Positions 5,874-7,250 of a stretch of 7,250 nt of DNA are shown piece after piece. The stretch covers positions 1 through 7,250 of the forward strand of contig JBAYNS010000058.1 of assembly GCA_041678625.1 (NCBI GenBank). The letters run 5' to 3'. Position 1 is the stretch's first letter, and every line of letters begins with the position of its first letter. Source of the DNA: JBAYNS01 sp041678625 (GTDB taxonomy: Bacteria; Patescibacteriota; Gracilibacteria; Peribacterales; Peribacteraceae). The translations under genes were made by a program, and so were the position numbers. A model generated the notes under the pieces. That model did not search any database, was not told the DNA's origin, and saw nothing but the letters and a program-made list of their open reading frames with translations.

Positions 5874-6928
5874 GCGTGTGATACAGAAAGAACAGCAATC
5901 TCTATTGGAGAGGGAGATAAGTCTTCCGAACAAGAGGACAAAGTCGTTACCAACCTTACAAGATAATTGCAATATTGTTCGTCCGATAACTGCTGCACAA
6001 GACGAAAAGACCTTTGACCTAAGATCCACCTTCCAAGATAAGCAGAAAGGATATTTATCAAATCCAGCAATACTTGCTCTTTGAATTCCAAATTCCCATA
6101 GTGCAACTCTGAAGGTTCAATATGCCCATATCCTGCAGAAAATTCCGTGAGTAAGGGGAATGCTGTTTCTCCTTCTAGTAAAACACGGCTGACAAACTTT
6201 GCGATATCGAAACACTCCTTGCCTCTTCGTATATCAGGATCAATGAGACACAATTCTCCCAATTTCGAGATGAGTATGTTATCCGGCTTATAATCTCCAA
6301 AAATGATATCATTGTCTTCCTGCTGACAATCGATCGCAGAACATTTTTGCCTCATATCCTGCAAAATATTCGCAATGCTTTCCTGCAATCTGTGCAACAT
6401 GGGGAATTGAAACGGAATTTCATGGGAGCAAAATGCATTGGTTGCATTCGACTTCCGCTCAATAAAACGATGGCAGAAATTCTGCACAGGATGCCCTGAA
6501 TCTTTGGTGGAAATAGAGAGTAATTCTTGGGGTATAGCCCCAGTGGCATGCTTGAATGTTGTATGCATGTGCCTGAGAAGATTTCCTGCTTTTCTATAAG
6601 AACTCGCAGCATTCTCGGGCAAAACAGAGGAAAGAGGATGTCCTGCATCAGGCGTAATGAGCATGTCATTCGCAAACAATGCACTTGCAGGAACCGGCAA
6701 CTGCAAACTTTCAAGGAGTCTAATTTGTTTGTATTCACTCTCTGATGTTCTTTTTGCGTAATATTGCTTCCCAGTATCTGAAACACATACCAATGGAGAT
6801 GACGTAATTGTCGTCATAATCTTTCCGGTAAATCTGAGCATCAAATCGCGTAGAGTGCACTCACTGTCCACGGACAACACATCACCTGAAGCTTGGTGCT
6901 CATTGCGCAGGACTGGAGGAATATCCAT
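5870..6928 (-). CDS. APH/choline-kinase-fold phosphotransferase-like protein
   Basis: The 352-residue protein has the two-lobed small-molecule kinase pattern of the aminoglycoside phosphotransferase/choline kinase superfamily. In the N-lobe, QYYAKR (55-60) supplies the likely ATP-binding Lys59, with a following helix containing Glu66. In the C-lobe, IIFGDYKPDNILI (208-220) matches the Brenner motif hHGDxxxxN with the catalytic-base Asp212 and Asn217 kept but the usual His replaced by Phe210. LCLIDPDIRRG (227-237) supplies the metal-binding Asp230, and FDIAKFV follows as in APH proteins. Substrates of the family include aminoglycosides, choline, homoserine and methylthioribose; none can be chosen here, and resistance should not be inferred. 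The ATG at 6928 is the first in-frame start, but no Shine-Dalgarno precedes it, and residues before ~35 may be extra. Its TGA overlaps the next gene's ATG, so the two are translationally coupled. GC is lower than in the genes left of 4.3 kb. Confidence 0.8.
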   Translation of the reverse strand: MDIPPVLRNEHQASGDVLSVDSECTLRDLMLRFTGKIMTTITSSPLVCVSDTGKQYYAKRTSESEYKQIRLLESLQLPVPASALFANDMLITPDAGHPLSSVLPENAASSYRKAGNLLRHMHTTFKHATGAIPQELLSISTKDSGHPVQNFCHRFIERKSNATNAFCSHEIPFQFPMLHRLQESIANILQDMRQKCSAIDCQQEDNDIIFGDYKPDNILISKLGELCLIDPDIRRGKECFDIAKFVSRVLLEGETAFPLLTEFSAGYGHIEPSELHYGNLEFKEQVLLDLINILSAYLGRWILGQRSFRLVQQLSDEQYCNYLVRLVTTLSSCSEDLSPSPIEIAVLSVSHA

Positions 6929-6973
6929 GCATACTATGATGCTGATGTACTGTGCTCTTCTGCCATGCCTCGT

Positions 6974-6993
6974 AATATAAAAGTTGCATGCAA
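6974..6993 (-). promoter_or_regulatory. Possible promoter and palindromic site upstream of the kinase-like gene
   Basis: Minus-strand TATATT (plus 6974-6979, 5 of 6 matches to TATAAT) lies 45 nt before the ATG at 6928. Directly upstream is a perfect 10-bp palindrome TTGCATGCAA (6984-6993), placed between the -10 and where a -35 would be. A palindrome there could be a repressor site. No clear -35 is present, and the call rests on short sequences. Confidence 0.3.
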
Positions 6994-7000
6994 GTGATGA

Positions 7001-7024
7001 TTTTCTCTCTCTGAAGAGAGAAAA
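7001..7024. repeat. Perfect 10-bp inverted repeat (hairpin)
   Basis: TTTTCTCTCT (7001-7010) and AGAGAGAAAA (7015-7024) are exact inverted copies around a 4-nt loop (CTGA). No T run follows the stem on either strand, so it is not a textbook intrinsic terminator by itself. It directly abuts the aroC hairpin at 7026-7049, whose U-rich tail on the minus strand is one arm of this repeat. Confidence 0.6.
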
Positions 7025-7049
7025 GGTGTTCTACTGGTACGTGGAACAC
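7014..7049 (-). terminator. Probable terminator of aroC
   Basis: Five nt past the aroC stop, the minus strand has GTGGAACAC and GTGTTCTAC arms (plus 7041-7049 and 7026-7034) around a 6-nt loop. Eight of nine positions pair on this strand; the exception is one A-C mismatch, which becomes a G-U pair on the opposite strand. A pyrimidine-rich tail beginning CCTTTTCTCTCTT follows. The U content is interrupted by C, so termination could be partial and may involve the adjacent 7001-7024 repeat. Confidence 0.45.
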
Positions 7050-7054
7050 TCCAG

Positions 7055-7250
7055 TTATTTCTGTGTTTTTTGCATTAAATACGTATCCGCCAGCACCATT
7101 GCGACCATTGCCTCTGCAACAGGAATCACGCGGGGAACAATGCAGGGATCATGGCGCCCTTGTTTTGCAACATCGCCGAGCGATGTTGTCGGCTTCACGC
7201 TCAGATAGAGAACAAGATCGTCGCCAGTGGAAATACCGCCGAGTATGCCA
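7055..7250 (-). CDS. aroC: Chorismate synthase, C-terminal part (5' end outside window)
   Basis: Converts 5-enolpyruvylshikimate-3-phosphate to chorismate using reduced FMN, the last step of the shikimate pathway. The 64 visible residues are the C-terminus: GGISTGDDLVLYLSVKPTTS, then the family signature GRHDPCIVPR followed by VIPVAEAMVAMVLAD, ending YLMQKTQK and TAA at 7055-7057. The GGIS and RHDPC segments are part of the conserved flavin and substrate site. No frame disruption is seen in the visible part. It is transcribed on the minus strand toward the kinase cassette, 126 bp away, with terminator-like hairpins between. With leuA on the far side of the window it indicates real amino-acid biosynthetic capacity in this genome. 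Confidence 0.95.
   Translation of the reverse strand, partial: GILGGISTGDDLVLYLSVKPTTSLGDVAKQGRHDPCIVPRVIPVAEAMVAMVLADTYLMQKTQK

Noticed and set aside
5874..6029. 52-codon N-terminal extension of the dehydrogenase-phosphatase fusion
   Set aside because: It lies inside the 3' end of the kinase-like gene in another frame, and the ATGA overlap marks 5873 as the natural start before the first dehydrogenase strand (MKIELCNY).
5870..6928. Kinase-like gene as an aminoglycoside-resistance gene
   Set aside because: Only fold-level motifs are shared, and the Brenner His is missing; the family has many metabolic substrates and nothing here points to antibiotics.

Overview
This 7.25-kb window is bacterial and protein-coding throughout: nine genes (ten if the fused reading frame is really two), no rRNA, tRNA, CRISPR array or insertion sequence that I can see. 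TGA is used as a normal stop, for example at the end of the metal transporter and of the kinase-like gene, so the code is the standard bacterial one. Core genes are near 50% GC. Intergenic gaps are tiny, ribosome-binding sites are largely absent, and -10-like hexamers sit 6-9 nt before several start codons. With a tiny basic DUF6800-like protein, a stand-alone small Smr protein and a membrane PH-domain protein, this suggests an environmental, streamlined lineage such as the Candidate Phyla Radiation (Peregrinibacteria/Peribacteria-like). That placement is inference, not proof.

Layout. The left edge holds the last ~420 codons of leuA (2-isopropylmalate synthase, + strand). Its 3' end overlaps tail-to-tail a ~61-codon basic protein gene on the - strand. 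A ~70-bp divergent promoter region then serves a VIT1/CCC1-type Fe2+/Mn2+ transporter (+). Next is a + strand operon: an NAD-type D-2-hydroxyacid dehydrogenase, a 75-aa two-helix membrane protein and a 168-aa membrane-anchored PH-domain protein, with gaps of 5 and 3 nt. A small Smr-domain protein converges on it from the - strand, 9 nt away.

Right of 4.35 kb lies a - strand cassette of lower GC (roughly 40-45% by hand counts). It has an APH/choline-kinase-fold protein whose stop overlaps (ATGA) the start of a second 2-hydroxyacid dehydrogenase. That dehydrogenase has an NADP-type signature and runs without linker or stop into a complete histidine phosphatase. A good intrinsic terminator (4354-4386) closes the cassette. 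The right edge has the last 64 codons of aroC (chorismate synthase, - strand), followed by a terminator-like hairpin before the cassette promoter region.

How the genes fit together. leuA and aroC indicate leucine and aromatic amino-acid synthesis capacity. The most unusual element is the kinase / dehydrogenase-phosphatase cassette. Three activities (phosphoryl transfer, NADP-linked hydroxyacid redox, phosphate removal) encoded as two coupled polypeptides suggest a short pathway on a phosphorylated hydroxy- or keto-acid, but the substrate cannot be read from the sequence.
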